From positions 7,294,776 through 7,358,775 of the forward strand of contig JARUPZ010000010.1 of assembly GCA_031213475.1 (NCBI GenBank): 64,000 bases of DNA. Direction: 5' to 3'. A program made the translations under genes and the position numbers. The stretch comes from Nereocystis luetkeana (taxonomy: Eukaryota; Sar; Phaeophyceae; Laminariales; Laminariaceae). Positions 35,195-46,657 of this stretch are shown here, piece by piece; the stretch's first letter is position 1; the number at the start of each line of letters is the position of its first letter. The notes below the pieces were generated by a model. The model was not told the DNA's origin. It searched no databases and worked only from the letters and a program-made list of their open reading frames with translations.

Positions 35195-36085
35195 GCGAGG
35201 TGAGCGCCCTCGCGGATTGACCTTAATGAGGGTGAGCACTGTAGCACCTTGGAAGTGGAGGCAAGCACTTGTCATTGTGCTATCGTTGAGAGGGGAGGCG
35301 AAGGCAAGCTCCTCCCTGAGGTTTGGATGCTGTGGGGTTCCTGGGGTTTGGTAGGTCTGTGTGCTGTTGGGTATCCTGACGAGGTCTGGTTTTGTGGCGA
35401 AGTGAGCGCCCCCGTGGGTTGAGTTCAGTGAAGGTGAGCACTGAGGACGTAGCACCTTGACAGTGAAGATGAACGTGTGAGATTGTAGGGGCAGATGGTG
35501 GTGAGTTTTTCCCTGAGACGTGTGTTTTGTTGGGTTTCTGGGGGTGGGGTTTGTGTTTACTCCGCTACGTGATCGGTAACGGATACTATAGCAACGTACC
35601 ACTGACAACATACAGTAGATGCACTCATTTTTGTTACTTAATGGGTAGTGGACACTTCAGCACCGTACTTACATCTTACAGTAGACGCACTTATTATCGC
35701 TCAGACGACGTGAGGTTATGTGCGGTCGTTTTGAAAAAGGCTATGCCACTCGTGCTCAGACGACGTCACAGGTTACGTGCCACCGTTATGGCTAAGGCTG
35801 AGCCACGTTTTCCCAGACGACGTGAGGTGTTATGCCGTCGCTGTCGCAGAATGCTTTGCCATCTGACCTAGGCGACGTGAGGGTTTGTGCCGGCGCTGCG
35901 GCAAATGATTAGCATAGTTTGCTCAGACGACGTGAGGTTGTGGTATGCCCTCGCTGTGGCAAACGGCTTTGCCACTTTGGCCTAGACGACGAGAGATTAT
36001 GTGCCGTCGCTGCGGCAAAGGATTTGTCACGTTAGCGCAAACGACGTAAGGTTGGGTGCTGTCGTCGTCGCCAAGGCGGGCGGTG
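35195..36085. repeat. Two tandem-repeat arrays
   Basis: First, a unit with GTGAGCGCCC, GGTGAGCACTG and GTAGCACCTTG occurs at about 35200 and 35400. Second, seven units of about 56 bp starting at CAGACGACGTGAGGTT run from 35702 to 36085 (starts near 35702, 35758, 35813, 35869, 35922, 35983, 36038). In one frame these read LCRRCGKGF-like, but stops interrupt and no His pair follows, so a zinc-finger gene is not supported. Confidence 0.65.
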
Positions 36086-36473
36086 GGTGGCAGAGGATCA
36101 TACCCTGCTCCGTAGCAGTGTGCATATACCTGATATCTATTTTCCATGAGCATATGGCCTGGGTGCTCCGATAGCCGACGAGCAAAGAGCTCTTTATGAC
36201 CTATGAGGGCGCCCGGTTGGCCTGTTGCACCGGCACGTATTTAGACACAGCTCTGTGTATGGCATTGTATTGAGGAGCAAGCGGGCACGTCCGCTCGCCG
36301 TACCCGCGTGCGGTCTCGTAGCTTTCCACTACAGTTTGGTCGTTGCCCATGATGAAACAAGGAAGTGCTAGTCCTTTATCAGTACAGTTTATAGTACTGG
36401 AAGTAACCATACATGCAAGGTAACGGTATAAACAACATCACACCCCGGACAATTCTTATTTTGACATTTTATT

Positions 36474-36775
36474 GTAGGTGGTCCGCGTGCCTATCAAGAT
36501 CAATTTCGTGCGTTCAAGTCTCACCGAGTGCATGCTCGTAGGGACTTTTTCTTGCGCAAAAAAATGATTAGCGGAAAGCGCGAGAGCGTGAGTTAGCTGC
36601 ATTTGATGAAAATCGACGAGCAGTGGGAATGCTGAACCCTATGCGCGACAAAAAATAAAGGCACGTACCGGGGGAGAGAAGGGACGACACCTGTGGCTAC
36701 GGCTTGTCCAGAAGATCGTCGAGGGTAAAACCTCCAACGAGCTAGGCTGGAAAGTAAAAGTGATGTTGAAAAATA
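36474..36775 (+). mobile_element. SINE family A, 5'-truncated, upstream of the first SDR gene
   Basis: It starts within the head (GTAGGTGGTCCGCGTGCCTA) and keeps a B-box-like GTTCAAGTCTCACC, the body and the 3' end AAAGTAAAAGTGATGTTG. It lies about 340 bp before the SDR start codon. Confidence 0.8.
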
Positions 36776-36820
36776 AACAAATAAGTGTCTACAATTGACC
36801 TAGAAGGCTGTGTGTTTATT

Positions 36821-36990
36821 GGAATTATCCGGACAGTTGGTTTTGGCGACTGTCTATCGATAGGAAATGCCCAGACAATTGATTTCGTCGATTGTCCACT
36901 AATTGGGATTGTCCAGACTAATGATTTTGGCGATCGTTTATGAATTGGAATTGCCCAGACAATATATTTCGAATGTCATCTATTCAATTG
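36821..36990. repeat. Four 42-bp direct repeats in the 5' flank of the first SDR gene
   Basis: GGAATTATCCGGACAGTTG, GGAAATGCCCAGACAATTG, GGGATTGTCCAGACTAATG and GGAATTGCCCAGACAATAT begin at 36821, 36863, 36905 and 36947, exactly 42 bp apart. Each unit also carries a TTTTGGCGAYTGTC-like part. They end about 130 bp before the ATG and are absent upstream of the second SDR gene. A regulatory role is possible but unproven. Confidence 0.7.
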
Positions 36991-37114
36991 AATTGTGTGA
37001 CGGGCCGAACGCTTCTGCACGAATGGGCCCTAACCACAAACCCGGTCTACTGCGCCCTCTCTCGTCCAGCAGCTATTCTTCACTGCTTCGCTGCCGAAGA
37101 CGCAAGTCACCACC

Positions 37115-40100
37115 ATGGGCTCAGGGTCATCGCATCAGGCGAAATCGCTGAGCCAAGATCTCAGTGGGAAGCACTTTGTCGTGACAGGCGCCAACACCGG
37201 GATAGGGTATGTCACCGCCCGTGAGCTGGCGAAGATGGGGGCCAAGGTGACGTTAGCGTGCAGGAACGACGACAGGGGCCAGCAGGCGGCGGACAAGCTC
37301 CGCGGGGAGGCGCTGGCAAAGCCCGTTGAGGAGGTGAACACATTCTCCCTCTGCACTCCCGGCGACCCTCCTTGGCTATATGATACTTCCAGTACACTAC
37401 GATAGATACTCAGAGAATACGTTGTATGTATAATACAAGGCATATACCACAAAAAAAATAAAAAGAAATCACACGCCGAGGGCGTCCGGAACAGTTTTTT
37501 TTCGACACGCCACGTCAAAAAAGGTCAGAATGGAAAACAAACTGGAGCGCTGTGATCACACGGGGGGGTCTCTAAAATCAAGTGGTCCAAAATTGGAAAA
37601 ATTAGAAAACAAGCTTGTTTTCTGCTAAATCGTGCTACGATCACAGCGCTCCGGTTTGTTTTCCATCCTGACCTTTTTTTAAGTGGGGTGTCGAGAAGTG
37701 ACTGTTCTGGGCGTCCCTGGCCACGAAGGGCAAATATTTGGCTCTGCACAACAAGTTGGATGGACCTTGTAGGAGATGCAGCAGATGGAGACTCTGCTGT
37801 TATCGCGAGACGGCAAACGTGCTCGCTTCGAATGCGACGCTGTTGCGTTTGGTTTTCTATTTTTTCCCCCTTTTGTCTTTATTCTTGCGACATGAAAGAA
37901 ATCCTGCCTGGCTTGGTGGGTGGCGAGCCTGTTTTCCTTGGTGCTTTTTCTTGTTTTACTTTTGACATGTGCCAACCATAGACATCCATCCACGTATGTT
38001 CCCTCTCTTCTCTTTTTCTCGGCTAGATGGCACTTGTGTTTTTCATGTGTTTGAGTTCTGTTTTTTTCGGTCTGTGTCTCGCGCGAGTTCGCAAGGTACG
38101 CTCGGCGTGGCGTGCTGTCCTATTGCCGATAGGAGGCAACTGTATTCAGAGCACACAGTCTACAGATTGAGGCCCGCGGTCAATCAACAATAGGACAATT
38201 CACACACTAACTGGTGACATACTCTTCATCTACTAGTACTATACCTGGGACTAGACAAACGTCGCGCCCCTACAAGTAGCTCTGCTAAGAACAAGGGCAC
38301 CATAAGAACACGAGACAAGCTGAGCTTCTCGAAAAGATATAAGAAATTCGGATAGGTGGGTTGATATGAAATTCAGAAGAATGAATGGGTGCCCTGTGTT
38401 GTCTCCGGCGTCACCTGAGTTTGTCCTGTTTCCGAAGTCTTTTCGGGCGTTTGTGTTGACAGGCAAGGTCTGCTGGTTGACAGTCCCGGCGGTGTGACCG
38501 AATGTCTAAATTTCAGTACCGAAAAACTGGTTCGAGCCATTTATAGGTACAATTGAAGCCAAAGTTAGGTGAGACGGAAGTTGAATACCTGGTAGCTGAT
38601 AGAAGGTGTACCTTGGCCTTTTGAGTCATTCGTAGGTACGATGGAGCGCAGACCAAGTATCAAATATCAGGCGGCGCCCGGAGCTTTTTCAGGGCGCAAT
38701 GCCAAGTGTACCTATGAATGGCCGAAATGGCGTAGGTATACCTATTTCTGGCTAATACCATTTTTTGTGTCTCATATTGTGCACCCCAAATTTCGACCAA
38801 TTCCGACCACTGGAGCACCTCTCAGTCGAGGTGTAGACCTCTGTTGAGAACCTGCGGGGGATCAATCTCAAGAGAAACACAAGCTGCTGTGATGCACCTC
38901 GAACAAGTCACCGTCGCTCTCCGGTGAGCACGAACCAGCCCAAGTTTTAAACGCAGCGTGTGAAGGTAGCGATGTTTTTTTTCGGTTCCGATAAAAAATC
39001 TAGAGATTAGAGTGACCGGAAACCCGGAGACCAGTGGACGTTTGGGTGCCAGCGTGTCCTTAAAGCCACTTTATCAAAGGATGCTTACGGGATTAATTCT
39101 AGAGAAATATAAGTTGTTTTCATGGCGGGAATGGTTGAGCGCCCTCAAGACCGTAAGCCCCAAGCAGCAAATATGTCCGAATACATCACTTTCACCCGTG
39201 GACAAACAGCGCCAAGGCAAAATGCCTCGTAGGCAGACAACCTAGACAGCAAAAACCGGGGACTCGATAGAAAAAAAAACACTCCATATTATTGTGTTTC
39301 ATGGAAACATGTTATCAGCCGGTGACGACGTTAACTCATGAATTTATCCCTAACTAGCAAGTACGGTAGATCCATCCTAGTAGTAGAGAGACTTATCACA
39401 GTCAGTACTATTTAAATACAGATGCATACCGCGTTAGAAAAGCAACAACACTTACTCGCAAACACAGCAAGCAAAAATTATCGAGCTAAGGGCCGTTCCT
39501 AACGAACTGAAAAAAAACACGATTCGTGACTTTTGGCATGCCAAACGATCACGATGCCTGGCATTATTTCAGTTCTAACGAAAAAAACAAGAAAAACGTC
39601 ACGTTTCGTGATATTTTCAAATTGTAAAACTTCCGATATTTCAAACCCAACGTTTTTTGCGGGTGGAGCCAATTCTCGCTAGTGGGGCACGGCCAGGCCA
39701 AGCCGAGCCGACCGCGCCTGGCCCGGCCCGTGGTATATTCGAATCGCGGGCCGAAGCCTGACCCAGCCTGCGAGATTCCTATTTCACCGACCGTCGGCCA
39801 AGCCCGGTTCGCGACATTCCATCTCGCAGGGCGTCTCTGTCCGGCCTGGCCTGTGACATCTTCAGGTCATTTTCGCGTTTCCCTTCAAGCTGTGGCTCCT
39901 CCTCCTCGAAAATTCGAGGCCACAACCTGCTCGTTAGCCCGCGCCCAGCGGTGTCTTTGGGTAGCCGCCCGTTGCCCACAAGCGCCGTGCGAAGCAGTGT
40001 CTGCCATGCCCCTATACCGACCTTCGGATACCGTTGGTGCGCGTAGGTTGCGTAGTGCCTTTATCAGGCGCGATTGGAGACACAATAAATGTCACGAATC

Positions 40101-41141
40101 GTGATTTTGTTTTTTTTTAGGGAAAAGCTAAAAAAATTGGCGTCATGAATCGTGATTAACGACAAAAAAATCACGATTCACGACAAAATTATCACGAATC
40201 GTGTTTTTTTTTGTTCGTTAGAAGTGGCCCTAATAGCAGCAGGTTGTAAACACCAACACATCGACAGTTAAACTAACAACCAACAGCATCACTTTTTTAT
40301 GCTCATCTTGCTGTTTCGTCTTTTATCGTGTATACTGTACTTCTATTGGCAGGGCGTGGACCTGCTAGAAGGGCTGGAGGGCGTCGACGTGGAGGTGCAG
40401 ATCTTGGACCTCGGATCATTGCAGTCGGTGGTAGCCTTCGCCGAGAGGTTCAAGGCGTCCGGGCGCAAAGTCGACGTTCTCATCAACAACGCCGGGATCA
40501 TGGCCATCCCGGAGAGGCGTGAAACGGTCGACGGCCTCGAGATGCAGATCGGGGTGAATCACTTCGGCGGGCACCTCCTGACTAGGTTGATGGAGCCCAT
40601 GATAACCGACGGCGGCCGAATCGTGTTCCTATCTTCTGTGGCGCACGACCAGGGGCCCGGTTTACCGAAGACGACCATGGACTGGGATAATACCAACTTC
40701 GAAGAGCCTGGCACCTACGACGTCTGGATGGCGTACGGGCGGTCCAAGCTGGCGAACATCCTAGACGCCAAGGAGTTCGCGAAGCGCCTGGCCGGCCGCG
40801 GAATCAACACCTACGTCGTCCACCCGGGTATTGTCAACACCGAACTCTTTCGAAACTTGGGGGACAGCAGCATGGCGTCGCGTATAACGAGAGTGGTCTT
40901 TCCCTTTACGAAGCACTTTTTACTATCCCCGATGACGGGAGCTTTAACGTCCCTCCGGTGCGCCGTGGACCCGGCCCTGGCCGCCCCGGAGTGTTCGGGC
41001 AAGTACTGGGCCGACATGAAGGAGACGATGCCGTCAGCTATAGCTTCGGATCCCGCCAATCCGCCTCGCATGTGGACCTACACGGAAGACGTCCTGGAAG
41101 CGAAGCTCGGGAAAAAGGTGGACACGGTGCTTGCTTCGTAG
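37115..41141 (+). CDS. Short-chain dehydrogenase/reductase (retinol-dehydrogenase-like), copy 1, two exons
   Basis: Exons 37115-37333 and 40353-41141 encode 335 aa; the intron is 3019 bp (donor GTGAAC, acceptor TTGGCAG after a pyrimidine-rich stretch). The ATG has a strong context (CACCATGG). Classical SDR landmarks: cofactor motif TGANTGIG (24-31), NNAG (118-121), N142, catalytic S168, YGRSK with Y201 and K205, and HPG (230-232). The basic residue in ACRNDD suggests NADP(H) use. The family reduces or oxidises retinoids, lipids or other carbonyls; the substrate here is unknown. The N-terminus MGSGSS fits the N-myristoylation pattern (Gly2, Ser6), so membrane attachment is possible. A paralogue lies 18 kb downstream. 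The intron carries a PIF/Harbinger-like element at 39490-40230. Confidence 0.92.
39490..40230. mobile_element. PIF/Harbinger-like nonautonomous element in SDR1 intron
   Basis: TAA at 39487-39489 and 40231-40233 flanks a 741-bp element with inverted ends GGGCCGTTCCTAACGAAC and GTTCGTTAGAAGTGGCCC, followed inward by CACGATTCGTGA / TCACGAATCGTG. A 3-bp TWA duplication with GGGCC termini is the PIF/Harbinger pattern. The GC-rich interior (GGCCAGGCCAAGCCGAGCC) has no transposase. Its right end is 122 bp before exon 2. Confidence 0.8.
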
Positions 41142-43160
41142 GAGGCCAGGGCTGTTGCGGCGCGTATCGCGTCGCGGAAAGCGCTGTCTGCACCTTGCGT
41201 ACTTTAGGTGTGACTTCGACAATATTTAAATTGGTTGATACTAAGCGTTGCAAGCTGCGCGAGACGTCGACCAGGCGTGCTCTACATCTATCGATTCCTC
41301 GTGAAGGATATAGGCCGATGGCACCCTACATCCTACCCAGGGGTACAATACTGGTCCTATTGATGTGGCGATTGATCACTGAAATATGTTTCCGTTTGAA
41401 TCGCTAGCCGCGGCTTCCTGCGAGTAGCGACAATTCGCTTCCATGGTGGTTTCGCCGGTTTCCCGTCAGCAGGGCGAGCGAGTCAGGTGTGCGTTTGACT
41501 TCTAGCGAGCATGTGTAGCGCTGCATCTTCTACAGTACATTGTGCCAGGTATTACTTTTGCTTTTTTGTGCGCTTTTCTATATGCTCAGGCCTGGGCAGT
41601 GGTCGGGCATCAGTTTTAGCTGCAGGCAATGGGAAACATGAAACCGGCGGGGACCACTCCGACTGCACATTGTTATCGTGGGTCCTCAGAACGCGCCCAC
41701 CACTGCTCGTAGTTTGTTCGACCATTCACAATAATTGTAGGTGCGCTGTGATTTATGTTCGGAAGCCCAATTGGGTTGGTAGGTATTGATCTGTACCAGT
41801 GTTAATTCATGTATATGGGATATGACGGTGTTCTACGTTTTCAGTCTATCCAGATAGGGTTTCTGCTTAGGGCGTGGCAGGTGGGATAACGGGGGCCATG
41901 ACTTGCCGCACGCGGGGAAACAAATCTTTCTTTCTTGCGTATTCGAGCAGAAAACTTGTAGCTCCTCTGGCCATTTCTCTTGTGTCTTTCCCCTCTCATT
42001 TACTTCTAGAAGCATCAGCTATGGCAGAATAACGGCGGGTGTGAGGCGATGCGATGATTCAGATGCATGTACGAACCACAGGCCGTATTGATTTACAATC
42101 GCCCCACGTATATAGCAGGCTATGCGTGAACTCGGCAAGCTTTGGCGTGACGCAGTGAGGCATGTTAATGGATCGTGCATACCAGCAGTACGTCGAGTAC
42201 ATCGCCATGCTACACGGCGGAAAATATAATCGATACCTGTAAAAATGTATTCCTTGTAGAACAACAAGATCAGGCCTACTCGGCACAGGGTGATCTACCA
42301 GGTACATATTACGGGGGGCCATAGTTAAAAGGACCTATGGTACACGTAAAAAAACTATACGTTGAATCATTTTTACTCACAATATTTGGTCCTATTAACT
42401 ATGGTCCCCCGTAATAACATAAAAACGATACACACGCAGCCTTGTAACATGGTGTCCAATCTGAGAATCGAAGTCGGTTTTCCACCAACAATGTTCGCCC
42501 CTGAAATCAATACGTAGCGATCGATTATTGAAAATATCAAAAAAAACGCCGATCTCGATATTTTGGGCGATCTTCGAAATTGGGGCGATCTCGATTATCA
42601 CGATCCAGATTCCCGGTCCTCGCGCATTACGGTCGATTTCTACTGAAGTATATAATTATGTGATGAGCAGCAATACCGTGAATCCAAACATATTCCCGTG
42701 CTTCTCCAAGTAGTTGGTAATGTAATGGGTAATTGTTTTCGACTGCGCGTGGTCTGTTGTCTGATGTGTTGGTCAGGTGTGCGCGCTGGTGTGAGAAAAA
42801 TCGACGTTTTCCTGTGCTATGGTAAGGTGGTATCTGGGCTGGAAGAGGAAGAGATCGAAAGAATCGCGATTGGTGATCTTTCGATCTCGATTAAGGATCG
42901 AGAATCCGGAAAAATAAAAAGCGATGTCGATCTCTCCGGAAAATCGGGGAAATCGCGATTTATTTTAGAATTGGAAATTCGATCTCGATCTCCAACACTT
43001 GTTTTCCACACATAAGTATACATACACGTATGTTACGTTCAGATTAAAAAAAAACAGTAAATAGTACGAGGACGCATGTACTTCGTATGTGCTTGTGCCA
43101 GGTATTTTCGGCTCTCCGCCTGGTCCCAGGTTCTCCCAACCGGCTATTTTTATTTTTTAT
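41142..43160. other. 3' flank of SDR1 and intergenic DNA, no gene recognised
   Basis: The first 80 bp resemble the 3' flank of SDR2 (GCTGTTGC.GCGCGT, GCGCTGTCTG). Beyond that no conserved exon was found. 42520-43010 is rich in GATCTCGAT and CGCGATTT words. A complete TTACGGGGG MITE is listed separately. Confidence 0.4.
42308..42415. mobile_element. TTACGGGGG-family MITE, complete copy (108 bp)
   Basis: Ends TTACGGGGGGCCATAGTTAA and TTAACTATGGTCCCCCGTAA are inverted repeats, bordered by TA on both sides, consistent with a Tc1/mariner-like TA duplication. Related copies are at 14021, 17207 and 54405, with an end fragment at about 14703. Confidence 0.75.
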
Positions 43161-43164
43161 TTTT

Positions 43165-43484
43165 TTTAGACATCACGTTTACTTTCTAGCCTACGTCGTA
43201 AGAGGTTTTACCTCAGCGATCTTCTGGACAAGCCGTAGCCACAGGTGTCGTCCCTTCTCCCCCCCGGCACGTGCCTTTATTTTTGGTCGCGCATAGGTTC
43301 AGCATCCCCACTGCCCGTCGATTCTCATCAAATTTAGCTAACTCACGCTCTCGCGCTTTCCGCCAATCGTTTTTTTTTATGCAAGAAAAAGTCCCTACAA
43401 GCATGCGCTCGGTGAGACTTGAACCCATGAAATTGATCTTGATAGGCACGCGGACCACCTACCAAGTCACCGGGGACGCTGGCA
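43165..43484 (-). mobile_element. SINE family A, full copy
   Basis: Minus-strand head to tail copy, with B-box region GGTTCAAGTCTCACCGAGCG and AAAGTAAACGTGATG at the 3' end. Similar in length to the 14.1 and 63.4 kb copies. Confidence 0.85.
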
Positions 43485-43781
43485 TATGAATAATAATATC
43501 GTCGCGAACATCACCCGTTCTTGTGATCGCATCTCGTTTTGCCAGCCGCAACATGGCTCCCGCAAAGAAGAAGAAGCCGTTTGCGGATGGCCGTCTCGAC
43601 GCTCTCAACGTTTTGTTTCTTATTTTGATAAGGGCCTTGCTTGGCGTACGTGAGGGTGGGGTGTGGTCGGTGCAAACTCTCGGTGTTGTGAGCCAATCAC
43701 AATGAATGGTTCGCCGGAGGGCTTTTGGTGATTGGCAATTCGGATCTTGCGAAATATTGCGTACTGACGGCGAGGACCTTT

Positions 43782-44074
43782 AACAATCTGGGAGAAGGGA
43801 TCTTTAGGTTGGTAGGCTGTTCAGGTGTTTTGGCTCCTGTTGGGATCAAGGTACGGGCGAAGACCCAACCCAACCCTTGACTCTAACCCTAACCCTAACC
43901 CTGACCCCAAACCGAAGCCAAAACGGGCCAAAACTCGCCATAAACGCGGCTGCGCCGCGTTTTCATCGAACCAGGAAATTTCTCAGTTGCGGACGACGAT
44001 TCCGAAGTGCAGACCACGCGAGGCATTTTTCAAGTCAAAAAAATCCCTGAAGATCCCTTCTCCCAGGTTGCTAA
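43782..44074. repeat. Inverted repeat with an internal telomere-type tract
   Basis: AATCTGGGAGAAGGGATCTT at about 43784 is inverted as AAGATCCCTTCTCCCAGGTT at about 44050. Between them, 43873-43897 holds CTAACCCTAACCCTAACCCT, three telomere-type units. Confidence 0.65.
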
Positions 44075-44719
44075 GCCTCGTACCTGGTACTCCTGAAGGC
44101 CCATGTCATACACCCTACAGCCTACAGCAGATCACCTCGACCTTCACCATGCGGGCTTGCAAACTGAGCAGTGCGGTCGTTATGCGCTGCTGTTCTCTCG
44201 ACGAGATTTCACGACACCTCGCCAACCGCAAAAACCAGAGATCTTTCCAACGGCAAAACTCCCAAAATCCTTAAAATCTGAACACGAAAAGGGCACCTTC
44301 CCCTGCCCCCTCCCTCTCTACCGTCTGCCTTTTATCTCGTAGATGGAGGAGGCACTTTCGTAGGGAATTGTAGACTAGAAATGTTGCGTAACAAACGCTA
44401 CACGAATTTAAGGCTTATAAACTCGATTTCCACCACATTTTCCCTCACGAATAAATGTAAAACCTGACTTGTTTGGGGTCGATCGTAACGAGGGATATTT
44501 TCCAGTTTTCTTCAGTATTTTCCCGAAATTTCAGTATTTTCCCGCAATTATCGGGAAAAAAAGCCGAAAAACTCCGACCCCGAAAAATGACGTCTTGAAG
44601 TTTTTAGGGTTTTTCAGGAAATTTAGGTACAAGGCCGTGGAGGATCGGGCAGCCCCACCGATGAGACTCTGTTGAGTATCCAAGTTGTACCTCCGACTTT
44701 TCCGTACTGGACTCAGTTA
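44075..44719. other. No gene recognised
   Basis: No conserved exon. TAACAAACGCTACACG at about 44390 recurs near 47145, so part is dispersed repeat. TTTTCCCG words repeat at 44500-44560. Confidence 0.4.
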
Positions 44720-44732
44720 TTAGTTGTTGTTA

Positions 44733-44786
<54 letters not shown>

Positions 44787-44850
44787 GTTGTTTGTTGTTG
44801 TAGGTGTAGTTTTGTTGTTGTTGTTGTTGTTTAAGAAGAAACGATGAGAC
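44720..44850. repeat. (TTG)n microsatellite
   Basis: Over 25 TTG units in two runs. The same repeat precedes repeat G at 23.5 and 30.7 kb. Confidence 0.95.
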
Positions 44851-45104
44851 GAGAGCGATCATTCCATACTGTACTGTACTGAGCACTCGTTCGTATAGAT
44901 GTGCTTCACAGTTCGAGTTAATAGTAATGTGACACAACAACAACAACATCCATCGCCACAATAATACCAGTACAAAACAGTCCGTGGTCCGAGGACAGGC
45001 TCCAATAATAACTAACTCTGGCTGGATGGAGTGGAAGAAAATACCTCTTGCTCGGTAAAAATAAAACAACACAGCAATTAATAATAAGCAAAGAATAGTA
45101 CACA

Positions 45105-46410
45105 TAGCAGCGCCGCGCATCCGCCGTGGGTGGTGTCCAAGGGATGCGAGTCGACGAGGGAAGAAAAGGCTGAAATCTTCTCGCGATAAAAATGAAGGCA
45201 CGTACCGTAGCGGGAAGGGGATAGAAGAGCCTGCTATGTGACCCCAGATCTGAGTTACGAGTTGGAAGGAGAGAGAGAAGAAGATGTGCGAAGATAATAA
45301 ATGGGATGAAAAAAAAAAAAAAAAAAAGGGAACGGGGGTGGAGGGGGCAACAGGAGAAGTGGCAGAAAGCCCGACCAAGGGAATGCGGAGAGGGGGGGGA
45401 ACAGGAGGGGTAGAAGGGAAACGGCGGTAGACGAAAGTAGGAAGGAGATGGCAGACAGGGCAGCAAGGCACCAGGCCGACTAGGAAGTAGAACATGACCT
45501 TACTACTAGTGCTACCAACTGGTGGTTCGAACGTGATCTTCCCTTGTCTTCTCTTTTTTCTTTCTTTTTTTTTTTTTTTTTTTCTTTCTTGCGCTGACTC
45601 CCCGTGATTTTCATTTTATTTTTTTCCCTTCCTTTTCTGGTTGATAAGCCGTACTGAAGGAGCCGTGTGGCGTGGTTGGATGACGAACCTGCTCTGCTCG
45701 TTTCGTATTGTCTGACGCCAAGGAGCTGGGCATAGTTGACGAACGCAGGGCGGAGACGGCAGTCTGGGTAGCAAGGTACCAGGCGGACTAGCAGGGGGAA
45801 CCTGGCTATACTACTCGTACCACAAACTGCTGCCGCCACCTGGAAGGTGCTTTGGGCTTTGATCTGCCTGTTATTTCCCCTTTGTTATTTTCCCTTTGTT
45901 ATTTTCTTTCCTTGGTTCTTTGTCTTACTCTGTTTACAAGCAGTGGTGTTTTAGTTAAAAAAAAAAAAAAAAAAAATCCAGCTCGTTCTTTTTCAAGTGT
46001 TGGCCGCCTCGCCTGCCGGGGGGGGGCACGACAGATTGTTTCTCCTAGTTTTTGCTTTCATTTTTTTTCTTCTTTTTCTCTTTCGATTCGTCTACTTTGC
46101 TTTTGTTTTCTCTTTGATTGTTTCTTTTTGTTTCTCGCTTTTCGTTTCTCTATTTCATAGATTGTGTATGTCGTGCCTGTGGTATCTATTAATAGTATGA
46201 TGACATGGCTCTGCATTGCCCACTGCACCACTGCAGTGCTTACTGCACACGTGGCAACGTATAGTATCTCTGTGGCATAGCTTTGTGACCACAGAACTTG
46301 TATCTCTTCAAGGATTGAAAAATCAGCACGAACACTGGTTGTGTGCTGGATGTCGACGGGTATAAATAACGGTTTAATGTGAAGAACACACACACATACA
46401 TACATGACAA
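45105..46410 (+). mobile_element. LINE family C 3' region, third block, with a 5'-truncated SINE B inside
   Basis: The block matches 21230-22290 (CGCATCCGCCGTGGGTGGTG, GGAATGCGGAGAGG, then repeat E). At 45135-45328 a SINE-B body ending in an A run interrupts it, with GGGA repeated at both edges as a possible short target duplication. The reverse transcriptase portion is missing. Inverted repeats of about 80 bp (44831-44912 and 46418-46495) flank the whole complex. Confidence 0.75.
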
Positions 46411-46657
46411 CTATACCTCTGTGATGCACATCTACGAGTGCTCAGTACAGTAGTACAGTATGGAATGATCGCTTTCCTCATCGTTTCTTCTTGCTGCGTG
46501 TTTTCCAGGTGGTAGTTTTACAGGTAGGTAGGCTCCCCTTGTGTGTTTTTTAGTTCGGGGGATATATGGCGAAGATCGAACCACGGACCTCGCTCTTCAT
46601 AATCTCACGTCCTGCCGTCGACGCCATTGTGGGGCAATGTTGATTAAAAATGTTACC

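Noticed and set aside
35527-35871. 114-codon frame as a zinc-finger gene
   Set aside because: Units of 53-61 bp are not multiples of three, so the finger-like reading is not maintained along the array.
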